A stretch of DNA of 64,000 nucleotides from DAIOEK01 sp036746315 (GCA_036746315.1 DAIOEK010000009.1:1-64000), one strand, 5' to 3'. Numbered from the stretch's first letter, positions 16,177 to 25,103 are shown. Translations and numbers: made by a program. Notes: generated by a model not told the origin, from the sequence alone.

Positions 16177-17106
16177 CTAGTAACTCTTCCCGGCGGATTT
16201 GGATGCCTCCGCTGCGGGAATTTCCTTGCTGGGACCCTGCACGATCTTGACCCCGGCGCTGGCGCCGATGCGGGTTGCACCGGCTTTGATCATGCTTTCC
16301 GCATCTTCGTAGGTACGCACGCCGCCGGATGCCTTCACACCCATTTCAGGTCCCACCACCCGGCGCATCAACTCCACATCATGCACCGTGGCGCCTCCGC
16401 CGGCAAAGCCGGTGGATGTTTTAACGAAATCCGCCCCTGCTTCCTTGGAGATCAGGCAGGCAATCGTCTTTTCTTCGTCGGTCAGCAGGGTGGTCTCGAG
16501 GATGACTTTGACGATGAATCCGGCAGCATGTGCTGTCAGCACCACGCCGTGAATATCCCTGGCAACCAGTTCCAGGTCGCGCGCTTTCAATGCTCCGATG
16601 TTGAGCACCATGTCAATTTCCGTCGCCCCTTGTTCGATGGCCGTCCGGGTTTCGAACGCCTTCACCTCCGGGGCGGAAGCGCCCAGCGGGAAGCCGATCA
16701 CCGTGCAAACCTTTGCCGCGGAACCCTTCAGCAGCTGTGCACACAGAGATACCCAGGCGGGGTTGACGCATACGGAAGCAAAGTTATATTTGCGCGCCTC
16801 GAAGCATAATTGTGCTATTTGGTCGGGCGTCGCATCCGGTTTGAGCAGGGTATGGTCGATCATCCCGGCCAGCTTTACATCCTCGGGGATCGTTCCCAAC
16901 GTGGAAGACAAGCGCTCCGCACCTGCACTGACCACCTGACCCGCTTCATTAAAGCAGGTCTTGACGCACATGCCATCCGCACAGCTGTATTCGCAATGCG
17001 CACCGGCGGGTAAACTTCCGCGATGCTCTTTTTCAGCCATTGCGATCAGAACTTCACGGGTGATGATTTCCACCAGTTGTTCCACCGTTTTATAATCCGG
17101 GTCCAT
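16177..17106 (-). CDS. deoC: Microcompartment deoxyribose-phosphate aldolase with Cys-rich extension
   Basis: Class I aldolase of 309 aa: cleaves 2-deoxyribose-5-phosphate to glyceraldehyde-3-phosphate and acetaldehyde. The catalytic core from about 78 holds IDHTLLKP, EIDMVLNIG (Asp165), KVILETTLL (Lys200), the Schiff-base Lys in VKTSTGF (229) and GVKASGG (258). It is some 70 residues longer than free DeoC at the N-terminus. An amphipathic helix (TVEQLVEIITREVLIAM, 7-23) looks like an encapsulation peptide, and a Cys cluster C38-x3-C42-x4-C47-x3-C51 could bind metal. The start is ATG 17106 behind AGAGG, 8 bp after rpiB. The pairing with rpiB marks a sugar-phosphate type compartment. Confidence 0.92.
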   Translation of the reverse strand: MDPDYKTVEQLVEIITREVLIAMAEKEHRGSLPAGAHCEYSCADGMCVKTCFNEAGQVVSAGAERLSSTLGTIPEDVKLAGMIDHTLLKPDATPDQIAQLCFEARKYNFASVCVNPAWVSLCAQLLKGSAAKVCTVIGFPLGASAPEVKAFETRTAIEQGATEIDMVLNIGALKARDLELVARDIHGVVLTAHAAGFIVKVILETTLLTDEEKTIACLISKEAGADFVKTSTGFAGGGATVHDVELMRRVVGPEMGVKASGGVRTYEDAESMIKAGATRIGASAGVKIVQGPSKEIPAAEASKSAGKSY

Positions 17107-17113
17107 TACGCCT

Positions 17114-17671
17114 CTACTTGAGATATTTCTTTTCCACTTCCACGATCTTATTGACCCGACCGGCATGCCTGCCGCCGCCGAAATCCGTGGAGAGCCATAC
17201 TTTCACAATTTGTTTTGCCAGGTTCAAGCCGATCAGCCCTGCGCCCAGCGTGAGAACATTGGCATCATTGTGCTCCCGTCCGTTGACCGCGGAGGAGTAA
17301 TCATACGCCATCCCCGCGCGGACGCCCGGCACTTTATTGGCGACCATGCAACTGCCGATGCCGGCGCCGTCGATCATGATCCCGCGCCAGGCTTTGCCGC
17401 TGCCGACCATCGCGGCAACTGCATGCGCAAAATCCGGGTAATCCACAGCATCCTTGCTGTTGGTACCTGCATCCACGACTTCATAACCCAGGCTGTCGAT
17501 CTCCGGCTTGAGCGCTTCCTTCATTTCGTACCCGCCGTGGTCCGCGCCGATCACCACCACTTTTTTCGCACCAACATTTGCAGGCAGGGCATCCTGGACG
17601 GTTGAACCCGCATATCTGCCCAGCACCCGCCGGACAATTTCGTGGATTTCAGCCTCTGATCGTTCTCCCAA
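17114..17671 (-). CDS. rpiB: Microcompartment RpiB-type sugar-phosphate isomerase
   Basis: RpiB/LacAB-family isomerase of 185 aa, interconverting aldose and ketose phosphates. Core motifs are GADHGGYEMKE (42-52), GAGIGSCMVANKVPGVRAG (102-120), REHNDANVL (132-140) and FGGGRHAGRV (164-173). The ring-opening Cys of E. coli RpiB is Asp101 here and the mycobacterial Glu position is Ser, so the acid/base differs from both known types. The ~25-residue N-terminal extension (AEIHEIVRRVLGRYAG) is an amphipathic helix of the encapsulation-peptide kind. It starts with TTG behind GGGAG and is the first gene of the operon. Confidence 0.9.
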   Translation of the reverse strand: MGERSEAEIHEIVRRVLGRYAGSTVQDALPANVGAKKVVVIGADHGGYEMKEALKPEIDSLGYEVVDAGTNSKDAVDYPDFAHAVAAMVGSGKAWRGIMIDGAGIGSCMVANKVPGVRAGMAYDYSSAVNGREHNDANVLTLGAGLIGLNLAKQIVKVWLSTDFGGGRHAGRVNKIVEVEKKYLK

Positions 17672-17842
17672 TTTACGCTCCCAATAATTCAGGAATACAC
17701 ACTAAGGTTATTATCTTCTTTCCCAGCCCCCCCGTCAAGTGCAGATGCGATCCGCCAGCACCCCGCGGCATACTGTTGTGCTGCTCCTGCCTGGCAAAGT
17801 TGTTTTTCCCCGGCAATCCGTGTTCTTTGATACGTCTTATGA

Positions 17843-17874
17843 TATAATGATTCGCATACTCAATAATTGAGTAT
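17843..17874 (+). promoter_or_regulatory. modB promoter -10 and 19-bp operator
   Basis: A consensus -10 TATAAT (17843-17848) is followed eight bases later by a perfect inverted repeat ATACTCAAT-A-ATTGAGTAT (17856-17874), which covers the expected transcription start. No convincing -35 is visible. The repeat is not the known ModE site; it has the TCAA/TTGA look of ArsR- or MarR-type operators. The regulator is not encoded beside it. Confidence 0.6.
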
Positions 17875-17918
17875 TCATATAATACGCATTTGGGATTTTC
17901 CCCAAAAGACAAAGAGCC

Positions 17919-18806
17919 ATGTCGTTACAAACCACGGATGCAAAGACTACATACTTCAAACCGACCGGCAGGAAAAATTGGCTTGCCTCTGTAAAGGTTT
18001 TCAGAGAAAAAACCCTGCAACTCTTTTCCATTCCGCTGCTGCTTCTGTTCACATTGCCGCTGCTCGCATTGTTTTTGCGAACATCCCCGCCGGAGTTTCT
18101 TCAAACGCTGAAACAATCCCAGGTAGTTCAGGCAGTCAGCTTGAGCCTGTTTTCTTCCTTGATCACCACCGTCATTACGATCATTTTCGGAATGCCCGTT
18201 TCGTATGTACTTTCCAAACGCAAGTCCAGATTCATTCGAGCAATCGACACGATCGTCGATCTGCCAACCGTATTGCCGCCCTCCGTCGCCGGCGTCGCCT
18301 TGTTGATGGCATTTGGCAGGAACGGCATTCTTGGGCAATTCTTTGCCGATTGGGGTATTACCATCCCGTTTACCACGATTGCCGTCATCATTGCGCAGAT
18401 ATTCATCGCCTCGCCCTTATTCGTAAAAGCCGTGGCGATCGGCTTCTCGTCCATTAACACTGAACTCGAGCAGGCTGCCGCGCTGGATGGCGCCAACCAA
18501 TGGCAGATCTTTCGCTATATCACCATCCCGCTTTCTGCGGCGCACATCGTCACCGGCAGCGTGATGACCTGGGCGCGCGCATTGGGCGAATTCGGCGCGA
18601 CCATCATTTTTGCCGGCAACTTTCCCGGGCGCACCCAGACTATGCCGCTGGCAATCTACATCGGCTTTGAAATCGATATGCGCATCGCACTGACCCTGGC
18701 GGTTATTTTGATCCTCTTCTCGTTCTTCACACTTGCACTGGTCAAAGGCATTCTGCACGAGAAACTGGAAACTACAGGAGGAATGTTCCCCGGTTCAAGT
18801 TCATAA
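17919..18806 (+). CDS. modB: Molybdate/tungstate ABC transporter permease
   Basis: Membrane permease of 295 aa, CysW/ModB class, with about six membrane helices (first at 30-50). The cytoplasmic EAA loop reads EQAAALDGANQWQIFRYITI followed by PLS, and FGRNGILGQ, ARALGEFGATIIFAGN and PGRTQTMPLAIY are ModB hallmarks. It transports oxyanion delivered by a binding protein. The next gene encodes that binding protein in fused form. No ModC ATPase gene is nearby, so the ATPase must be elsewhere or shared. Ribosome site weak (CAAAGAG). Confidence 0.9.
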   Translation: MSLQTTDAKTTYFKPTGRKNWLASVKVFREKTLQLFSIPLLLLFTLPLLALFLRTSPPEFLQTLKQSQVVQAVSLSLFSSLITTVITIIFGMPVSYVLSKRKSRFIRAIDTIVDLPTVLPPSVAGVALLMAFGRNGILGQFFADWGITIPFTTIAVIIAQIFIASPLFVKAVAIGFSSINTELEQAAALDGANQWQIFRYITIPLSAAHIVTGSVMTWARALGEFGATIIFAGNFPGRTQTMPLAIYIGFEIDMRIALTLAVILILFSFFTLALVKGILHEKLETTGGMFPGSSS

Positions 18807-18918
18807 GCCATGCCACTGCCCTGCCCAAACAGACAGTGTCTATTCACTTGGAGGTCCCGGTCAAATAGTGATTACACAAAAATTCAACAAGCAAACACGA
18901 TTAATAAGGAGAGATTGG

Positions 18919-20808
18919 ATGAGATCGAAACTGTTTTATTTATTGCTTCTGGGCACCCTGCTGGTAAGTGCGTGCACACCGCAGGCAACCCCCATCGCCG
19001 CCACGGATGTGCCGGCAGTTGACAATCCGACAGCCACCGCGGTACCCCCGACGGCTGAGCCGACAACACCACCCGAGCCGAAAAATCTGACGGTTCTGGC
19101 AGCGGCTTCGTTGACCGAATCGTTTACCGAGATCGGTAAGGAATTCGAGAACCAGAACCCGGGTGTCACCGTCACCTTCAGCTTTGCAGGCTCGCAGCAG
19201 CTTGCCCAACAGCTTGGCCAGGGCGCCGAAGCGGACGTATTCGCCAGCGCCAGCAAGAAATACATGGACCAAATGGTTGAAGCCGGTATTGTCAAGCAGG
19301 AGGATGCGGCGACCTTCGCAAGGAACCGTCTGGTGGTAATCTACCCCATCGATAATCCGGCAGGGCTGACCGGCTTAAAAGACCTCACCAAAGCAGGTGT
19401 GAAGATCGACCTGGCAGACAAGTCGGTCCCGGTGGGGCAGTATTCCCTGGATTTTCTCGATAAAGCCGTCAATGACCCCGAATTCGGCGCCACTTACAAA
19501 GATGATGTGCTGAACAACGTAGTCTCCTACGAGGAGAATGTAAAAGCGGTCCTTACCAAGGTATCGCTGGGCGAAGCCGATGCCGGCATCGTATACGTGA
19601 CAGACATCACCCCCGACGCAGCCGGTAAAGTGGGCAGAATTGACATCCCGGACGAATTGAACACCATTGCCACCTATCCGCTGGGAGCGGTAAGCGCCAG
19701 CAAGGAATATGAACTAGCCAAAACATTCACCGATTTTGTCCTTTCCGCTTCAGGTCAGCAGATCCTGGCAAACTATGGTTTCGTTCCAGCAGTTCAGAGT
19801 GAAACCGGAGGCAGCTTCACCGTCACTGACGCCCTGGGTCGCACCGTCACCTTCGAGAAGCCGCCGCAGCGGATTGTGCTTACCGGCAAAGCCCTCTTCA
19901 TGATCGCAGATGCCATCTATCTGTTCCCCGAGGCGGGCGAGAGGGTGGTAGCATTGGGTTCGACTACGCAGGGGACGGGCAATTTTATCCCCTTGATCGA
20001 CTCCAGCTTTGACAGCAAGATGAAATTGGATAGCAGCGCCGGTCCGGAGCAGGTGGCAGCCGCACAGCCGGATTGCGTCATCATGAAGAGTACCAATGCG
20101 GAAACTACCGGCAAGGCGATTGAAGAATTAAACATCCCGGTGGTATACCTCGATTTTGAAACTTCGGAACAATACCAGCGTGATCTTGCCACACTCGGTC
20201 AACTGTTTCAGAACCCCGAGCAGGCTGCCAGGCTGGCTGCTTATTACCAGAACAAGGTGAAAGCCATCAGCGATGCCGTTTCCGGGGTAAAGGAAGAAGA
20301 AAAGCCCAAGACGCTTTTGCTTTATTACAGCGACAAGGATGGGAATGTGGCTTTCAATGTCCCTCCGATGAGCTGGATGCAGACCTATCTGGTGCAAACA
20401 GCCGGCGGAAAAGCGGTATGGGAAGACGCCAACCCCGGTGGAGGCTGGACCAAGGTCAGCCTGGAACAAGTTGCCGCCTGGGACCCCGACACGATCTTCC
20501 TGGTCGCCTATTTCAACCCGGTCAACGACATTGTCAACAACCTCAAAGCCGATCCCCAGTGGCAGAGCCTCAAAGCTGTCAAGAACAACCAGATCTTTGG
20601 TTTCGCCACGGATGTCTACAGTTGGGATCAGCCTGACACCCGCTGGATCCTGGGCTTATCCTGGGTAGCCAGCAAACTCCACCCGGATCTTTTCCCCGGT
20701 TATGACGCCAAAGCGGCCGCGCAGGAGTTCTATCAAGACCTGTACGGAATGAGCGCCGAAGACTTCACAGCCAAAATCGCTCCGCTCTTCACTGGCGCTG
20801 TGGAATAA
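18919..20808 (+). CDS. Fused ModA + BtuF/FecB-fold binding lipoprotein
   Basis: Lipoprotein of 629 aa with lipobox LVSAC (Cys19) and an Ala/Pro/Thr linker to about 55. Residues 57-290 are a complete ModA-type oxyanion-binding protein: NLTVLAAASLTESFTEIG, SFAGSQQLAQQL, ADVFASAS, RNRLVVIYP, GEADAGIVYVTD and SASGQQILANYGF. Residues 299-620 are a second complete binding protein of the BtuF/FecB class III fold: VTDALGRTVTFEKPPQRIV, PDCVIMKS, IPVVYLDFE, DPDTIFLVAY and the usual long central helix. BtuF-fold MolA of Haemophilus binds molybdate, so both halves may serve the same oxyanion, but this is inference. ATG 18919 follows AAGGAGAG. It is downstream of modB. Confidence 0.85.
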   Translation: MRSKLFYLLLLGTLLVSACTPQATPIAATDVPAVDNPTATAVPPTAEPTTPPEPKNLTVLAAASLTESFTEIGKEFENQNPGVTVTFSFAGSQQLAQQLGQGAEADVFASASKKYMDQMVEAGIVKQEDAATFARNRLVVIYPIDNPAGLTGLKDLTKAGVKIDLADKSVPVGQYSLDFLDKAVNDPEFGATYKDDVLNNVVSYEENVKAVLTKVSLGEADAGIVYVTDITPDAAGKVGRIDIPDELNTIATYPLGAVSASKEYELAKTFTDFVLSASGQQILANYGFVPAVQSETGGSFTVTDALGRTVTFEKPPQRIVLTGKALFMIADAIYLFPEAGERVVALGSTTQGTGNFIPLIDSSFDSKMKLDSSAGPEQVAAAQPDCVIMKSTNAETTGKAIEELNIPVVYLDFETSEQYQRDLATLGQLFQNPEQAARLAAYYQNKVKAISDAVSGVKEEEKPKTLLLYYSDKDGNVAFNVPPMSWMQTYLVQTAGGKAVWEDANPGGGWTKVSLEQVAAWDPDTIFLVAYFNPVNDIVNNLKADPQWQSLKAVKNNQIFGFATDVYSWDQPDTRWILGLSWVASKLHPDLFPGYDAKAAAQEFYQDLYGMSAEDFTAKIAPLFTGAVE

Positions 20809-20837
20809 ACTACCAGAAGTCTCCAGGAGACTTGTCC

Positions 20838-20870
20838 AACAACAGCCATTCAAAATGAATGGCTGTTGTT
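20838..20870 (+). terminator. Bidirectional hairpin terminator
   Basis: A perfect 15-bp stem, AACAACAGCCATTCA (20838-20852) with TGAATGGCTGTTGTT (20856-20870), and an AAA loop, lies between two converging genes. The T-rich right arm is followed by ATTC. It can serve both strands. Confidence 0.8.
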
Positions 20871-20900
20871 ATTCTCCTCCAGCGTCAGCCTGCAGTACAC

Positions 20901-21764
20901 CTACCGCCAAATCTGGTAAGTGAAGGTTTTCGAGAGCGGATGAGGCATCAGCTTGATATTAAGATCGTGATTGGTCAGGGTGACGTACACGACTTCATCG
21001 GTATCGCTGATCAAGCGGTCAGTCTCATCAAAGCCCATGGACTTAATGGAATCGATGTATGCATTCACCTCTGGCGTGCCTGCCTCAAAGGTGCAGGTGA
21101 GCTGATATCCGCCCGCGCTCAGATTGGCGATGTTGGTCAACCGGCAGCCTTCCGGCTGGGGAAAACAGCCCGCAATATCCTGCGGCCATTCTTTTTCTTC
21201 TGTCGAACTGCCCGGATAATTCGCCCTGCCCTGAAGCATGATATCCAGGGTTGCCAGATCCTTTCCATATTCCAGGCGCATAAAGATTTCGCCCTTCTTG
21301 AATTCGATCGCGTCATAATCACCACTTTTCAAGCGTTCCTCCGAATCATCGGGGAAGCCGGGCGCAGTATATACGATCATGGTGATTTCAAAGCTCTGTT
21401 TCCTGCATTGATCGACATACTGTTCCACAACCCCGGGAGAAATGGGTTTGTAGAATATACGGGTGGTCGATTGCCCATCCCCCATCACTGTGGTGATTGC
21501 ACCATCCAGAACGGGGATGTCATCCGGCAGCGTATCAGGCCAGGTGTTGCCGAAAAGCCCCTGCGGCATTTCTCGGGCGAATGGGTCTGCTCCATCTGAA
21601 GGCGTCTGACCGGCACCCCTGGTGGGGATAGGAGGCATATCAATCATCGGCTGCGGATTTTCTTTCTCAGCTACATCAGGCACTGCCGGACTGGTTGTCC
21701 CACAACTCACCATTAACAAGCAAATCAACAAAAGGATTATTAACCGTTTGAGGTCTGTCTTCAT
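20901..21764 (-). CDS. Lipoprotein of unknown function
   Basis: Lipoprotein of 287 aa with a hydrophobic signal (9-20) and lipobox ending VSC. A Pro-rich spacer (about 25-60) precedes two similar halves: each has a VxQYxDxxxxxSFE or VNAYIDSIKSMGFDE stretch followed by a TMIVYT or VYVTLTN strand, suggesting a duplicated small alpha/beta domain. No family recognised. ATG 21764 is chosen over an upstream frame because GGAGGGG precedes it. Confidence 0.65.
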   Translation of the reverse strand: MKTDLKRLIILLLICLLMVSCGTTSPAVPDVAEKENPQPMIDMPPIPTRGAGQTPSDGADPFAREMPQGLFGNTWPDTLPDDIPVLDGAITTVMGDGQSTTRIFYKPISPGVVEQYVDQCRKQSFEITMIVYTAPGFPDDSEERLKSGDYDAIEFKKGEIFMRLEYGKDLATLDIMLQGRANYPGSSTEEKEWPQDIAGCFPQPEGCRLTNIANLSAGGYQLTCTFEAGTPEVNAYIDSIKSMGFDETDRLISDTDEVVYVTLTNHDLNIKLMPHPLSKTFTYQIWR

Positions 21765-21875
21765 ATTTCCCCTCCAAACACGCCTTCGATCCATGTTTAA
21801 TTATCAATTATGCCTGTTTCGCAACATTGTTTCGGACGTCACGACGCTGATGAAGCAATTTTTATCATCCTAAAA

Positions 21876-22508
21876 TCAATAGTCCGGGTACAACCCGCCA
21901 TTGGCTTCCATCCAATCGACAATACGCTCAACTGCGGCGGGAATGTCGTTATCCGAAATATCCACCTCCAGCATCGGCAGCTTCGATTCGGAGACAAGCC
22001 GCCGCATCAACGCCTGTTCCCTGTAGAACAGGTCAAGGTTATCGTACTGCCCCGGGTTTCCCGACACCTTGAGGCGCTCATTCCTGGCGGCAGCGAATGA
22101 ATCCTCCGTGCGGGTGAGGAAAACCAGCCTGAATCCAATCGGGCGCAGACGATCCTCCAACCAACAAAAATCATAATCATGGTTGTATCTGGATAATTGA
22201 TATGCTCTGGTGGAAATGTGAAACCGGTCAACGATCCAGGAATAATACTTTTGCAGCTCGAACAAACGCAGCCAGGTCCGGTACGTCTCCATCGCCAGGC
22301 GTTCTTCCTGCGGTTCGAAATTAATCAGCCCCCGCCCCCAGGGGAAATCGGTAAAGGCACACCACTCCGCTGAGATCAACGGTGAATGATAACGATATTT
22401 CCGCGGTCCGACCATGCGCGGATGCTCATTCAAGGCAAAAGCAATTTCCGTTTTGAATGTCAACCGGGTGCCTTCCAGGATGACTTTGGGACACAATTTA
22501 TTGGACAT
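21876..22508 (-). CDS. Thymidylate/deoxynucleoside-kinase-like P-loop protein
   Basis: Cytoplasmic protein of 210 aa. The N-terminus reads VILEGTRLTFKTEIAFAL, a Walker A-like loop in which the Gly before Lys-Thr is Phe. IVDRFHIST (about 90) matches the DR(F/Y)xxS motif of dTMP and deoxynucleoside kinases, and RLVFLTRTEDSF corresponds to their second strand and LID start. The family is therefore probable, but the altered P-loop makes the activity doubtful. ATG 22508 follows AGGTGGGTGG, 14 bp after the Ddn-like gene's stop, so the two are co-transcribed. Confidence 0.55.
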   Translation of the reverse strand: MSNKLCPKVILEGTRLTFKTEIAFALNEHPRMVGPRKYRYHSPLISAEWCAFTDFPWGRGLINFEPQEERLAMETYRTWLRLFELQKYYSWIVDRFHISTRAYQLSRYNHDYDFCWLEDRLRPIGFRLVFLTRTEDSFAAARNERLKVSGNPGQYDNLDLFYREQALMRRLVSESKLPMLEVDISDNDIPAAVERIVDWMEANGGLYPDY

Positions 22509-22522
22509 TCCACCCACCTAAT

Positions 22523-22999
22523 TTAAGCCAATTCATTAACAACATCGATTTTTACCAGAGCGATCCGCCGTGCATATTCAAGCAGATCGTTTCGCTGCGG
22601 CGGCATGGATACCCCGCCTGAACGCATCATCATCCCAACCATGCGGGGATGTTTCGATAACCGGTACGCCAGAAAATCCGCAATTTTTTCCACATCCGTC
22701 ACCGTCTGTGCCTGGCCAGCAAAGCGCCGCGATTTCACACGGATTTTTACCCGCGGATTCACCAGAATATTCCGGTACCAGTCTGTTCTTTCCCCGAAAG
22801 CGGCTGCCACGTAAAAGCATCCATCGATCTCCTCGTACTGTAGCGGCGTGACCCGTTCCCGGCCGCTTTTTCTGCCCGTGGTGGTCAACAACAGGACAAT
22901 CCTGCCAATCAGCAGACCCAAACCAATTGCATATGCAATCTGTGGCGGAAGGTGGATCAGGTGCAATACTTTTCTGGGGACTTTTTGTAAAACGGTCAT
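22523..22999 (-). CDS. F420-dependent deazaflavin oxidoreductase family protein (Ddn-like)
   Basis: Protein of 158 aa of the split-barrel Ddn/DUF385 nitroreductase family. Diagnostic features are LLLTTTGRKSGRERVTPL (about 37-54), GCFYVAAAFGERTDWYRNI and NPRVKIRVKSRR. Members bind the deazaflavin F420 or heme/fatty acids, so the host probably makes F420. The N-terminal hydrophobic stretch (20-38) is usual in the family and tethers some members to the membrane. First of a two-gene unit with the kinase-like gene. Confidence 0.85.
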   Translation of the reverse strand: MTVLQKVPRKVLHLIHLPPQIAYAIGLGLLIGRIVLLLTTTGRKSGRERVTPLQYEEIDGCFYVAAAFGERTDWYRNILVNPRVKIRVKSRRFAGQAQTVTDVEKIADFLAYRLSKHPRMVGMMMRSGGVSMPPQRNDLLEYARRIALVKIDVVNELA

Positions 23000-23229
23000 G
23001 GCTTTTCCCGCCTCATCTTAAACTCTATGAGCATCCATCTTTACTATAGCAGACATTCCAAAACAAATTACATCCATTCGTATTTTCCAACACCGAACGC
23101 ACAACTTGATAACACAGCATACTTATCCCGTTTCAAAGGCTCTTGGTCTTTGAAGGGAAATCCAGCGGAACCGGTCAACCGTCTGCCACCGCAAGGCATG
23201 CATTGTATTGTTTGATTGACAGAGATATT

Positions 23230-25008
23230 TTATTTCAGCGGCCACAAAAGAGGCGTGAGGGTAATGGCGATGATGTAAACCACCACGGTCAATAAACCAC
23301 CCACCTTGAAAAAATCCATAAAGCGGTAACGCCCGGGGCCGTAAACCATCAAACAGGCAGGTTCCAGGGGCGTCAGGTAGGAAGTGCTTGCCGCGATGGC
23401 GATCATCATGGCAAACGTGCGCGGATTCAAGCCCATTTGCACGGCAGTCTGCAATGCAAGCGGAATCACCACTGCGGCTGCCGCCTGATTGGACATGGGC
23501 TGGGTCAACAGAACGGTCAGCACGAAGAAGCCGGTCAGCAGCCACAACGGATTCAACGTTCCCACGAGTGCGGTCAGGCGCTCAGCCAAAAACGCCGCCG
23601 TACCGGTGGTCTGCATGGCAGTGCCCAGTGACAGCATACACCCGATGAGGATGATCACCCGCCATTCCACCCGGCGATACGCATCCTCGGGTGTGATGCT
23701 GCGCGTCACAAATACCAGCAAAGCGCCCAGCAGCATTGCCATCGGCAGGGGAATGATCTTCAACGAGCCAAGTATCAAAGACGCGACAAAAATCCCCATC
23801 ACCTTCCAGGCTCGCGAACGGTTAAAACGCTGCAAATCCACCATACCCAACACATCAAAAGTATTATCCGCCTGTAAATCCACAATCTGTTTGGAATTAC
23901 CCTGCACCAGCAGCACATCCCCCATCTGCAAACGGGTATCTGCGATCTTGGAATGGATGACCCCGGAGCGCCGGTTGATGGCGAGGATCTGCACCTGATA
24001 GCGATCCCTCATCAGCAAACCCTTGGGCGTGCGTCCAATGAATGGCGAACTGGGCAATAGAAACACCTCCGCCAAACGCAGCCCGTCACCCTGCAAATCC
24101 ATATCGGAGAATTTTGCATCCGCCTGGATGGCGATACCGACAACATCTTTGATTTTCAGAATTGATTCCGAAGACCCCTCGACCAGCAGTGCATCGCCGG
24201 CTTCCAGGATGGTTTCAGCGGCAGGATCAAGCTGCCGGTGCCCACCGCGGATGATTGCCAGTACCATGAGATCGAAGTTCTGCCCCAGACCTGATTTTGC
24301 CAGGGTGTGCCCTTCCAACGGCGAGCCGGGCAAAACCCGCAGTTCAGCCAGATAAGGACGCAGGTTGAAAGTCTCGGTGAGTGTGCCGGGCGTTTTGTGC
24401 CTGGGGATCAAATGCTGCCCAATGAGCAGCATATAGAGAATCCCGGCGAGCAGAATGGGGATACCGACGGGCGTCATTTCGAACATGCCAATCGGCGGCA
24501 AACCCGCCTGGGTCATCAACCCGCTCACCACGATATTGGTCGAGGTACTGATCAACGTCACCGAGCTTGCCAGTATCGCCGCGAAAGCCATTGGCATCAG
24601 CAAGCGCGAGGCGCTCATTTTGGCGCGCTGGCTTAGGCCCATAATCACCGGCATGAAGAAAGCTGCCGCAGCCGTGTTGTTGATGATGGCGCTTAATCCG
24701 CCCACGGCCACCATAATTGCCGCCAGCAAACTGCGCGGATGATCTCCGGTGAATTGGAGTAATTTTCGGCTGACAACTTCCACAACCCCGGTACGGATCA
24801 TCGCCGCAGTCATCACCAGGATGCCGAGCATCAGCATAACCGTGTCGCTGCCAAAGCCGGCAAACGCCTTCTCCACCGGGACCAGCCCCAGGATGGTGAG
24901 CGAAACAAGCACTCCCAGCGCTGTGACATCCGGCGGCACCCACTCGAACGAGAACAGAACCAAGGCAATTGCCAGAATAATCAAAAGCAGCAAAATCGGT
25001 AAAGTCAT
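23230..25008 (-). CDS. SLC13/DASS family anion permease with two TrkA-C domains
   Basis: Membrane transporter of 592 aa. Two half-transporters of about five to six helices flank a cytoplasmic region (about 205-375) that holds two RCK/TrkA-C modules (LRVLPGSPLEGHTLAKSG and EVFLLPSSPFIGRTPKGL). The family's paired SNT-like hairpin motifs are visible as INNTAAAAFFMP and, in the second half, QPMSNQAAAAVVIP. Such proteins import sulfate, dicarboxylates or similar anions with Na+; the substrate cannot be told. ATG 25008 sits ten bases after GGGGAG. It is alone, with 230 bp free downstream. Confidence 0.87.
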   Translation of the reverse strand: MTLPILLLLIILAIALVLFSFEWVPPDVTALGVLVSLTILGLVPVEKAFAGFGSDTVMLMLGILVMTAAMIRTGVVEVVSRKLLQFTGDHPRSLLAAIMVAVGGLSAIINNTAAAAFFMPVIMGLSQRAKMSASRLLMPMAFAAILASSVTLISTSTNIVVSGLMTQAGLPPIGMFEMTPVGIPILLAGILYMLLIGQHLIPRHKTPGTLTETFNLRPYLAELRVLPGSPLEGHTLAKSGLGQNFDLMVLAIIRGGHRQLDPAAETILEAGDALLVEGSSESILKIKDVVGIAIQADAKFSDMDLQGDGLRLAEVFLLPSSPFIGRTPKGLLMRDRYQVQILAINRRSGVIHSKIADTRLQMGDVLLVQGNSKQIVDLQADNTFDVLGMVDLQRFNRSRAWKVMGIFVASLILGSLKIIPLPMAMLLGALLVFVTRSITPEDAYRRVEWRVIILIGCMLSLGTAMQTTGTAAFLAERLTALVGTLNPLWLLTGFFVLTVLLTQPMSNQAAAAVVIPLALQTAVQMGLNPRTFAMMIAIAASTSYLTPLEPACLMVYGPGRYRFMDFFKVGGLLTVVVYIIAITLTPLLWPLK

Positions 25009-25103
25009 GAACGGCAAACTCCCCGGGGATCGATGGTTTGTTCCGGCAGCCTGCCGGAGGTGACTGGAGCGAAATTTCTATTGCGGAACATAAGGTGGGG
25101 CAA

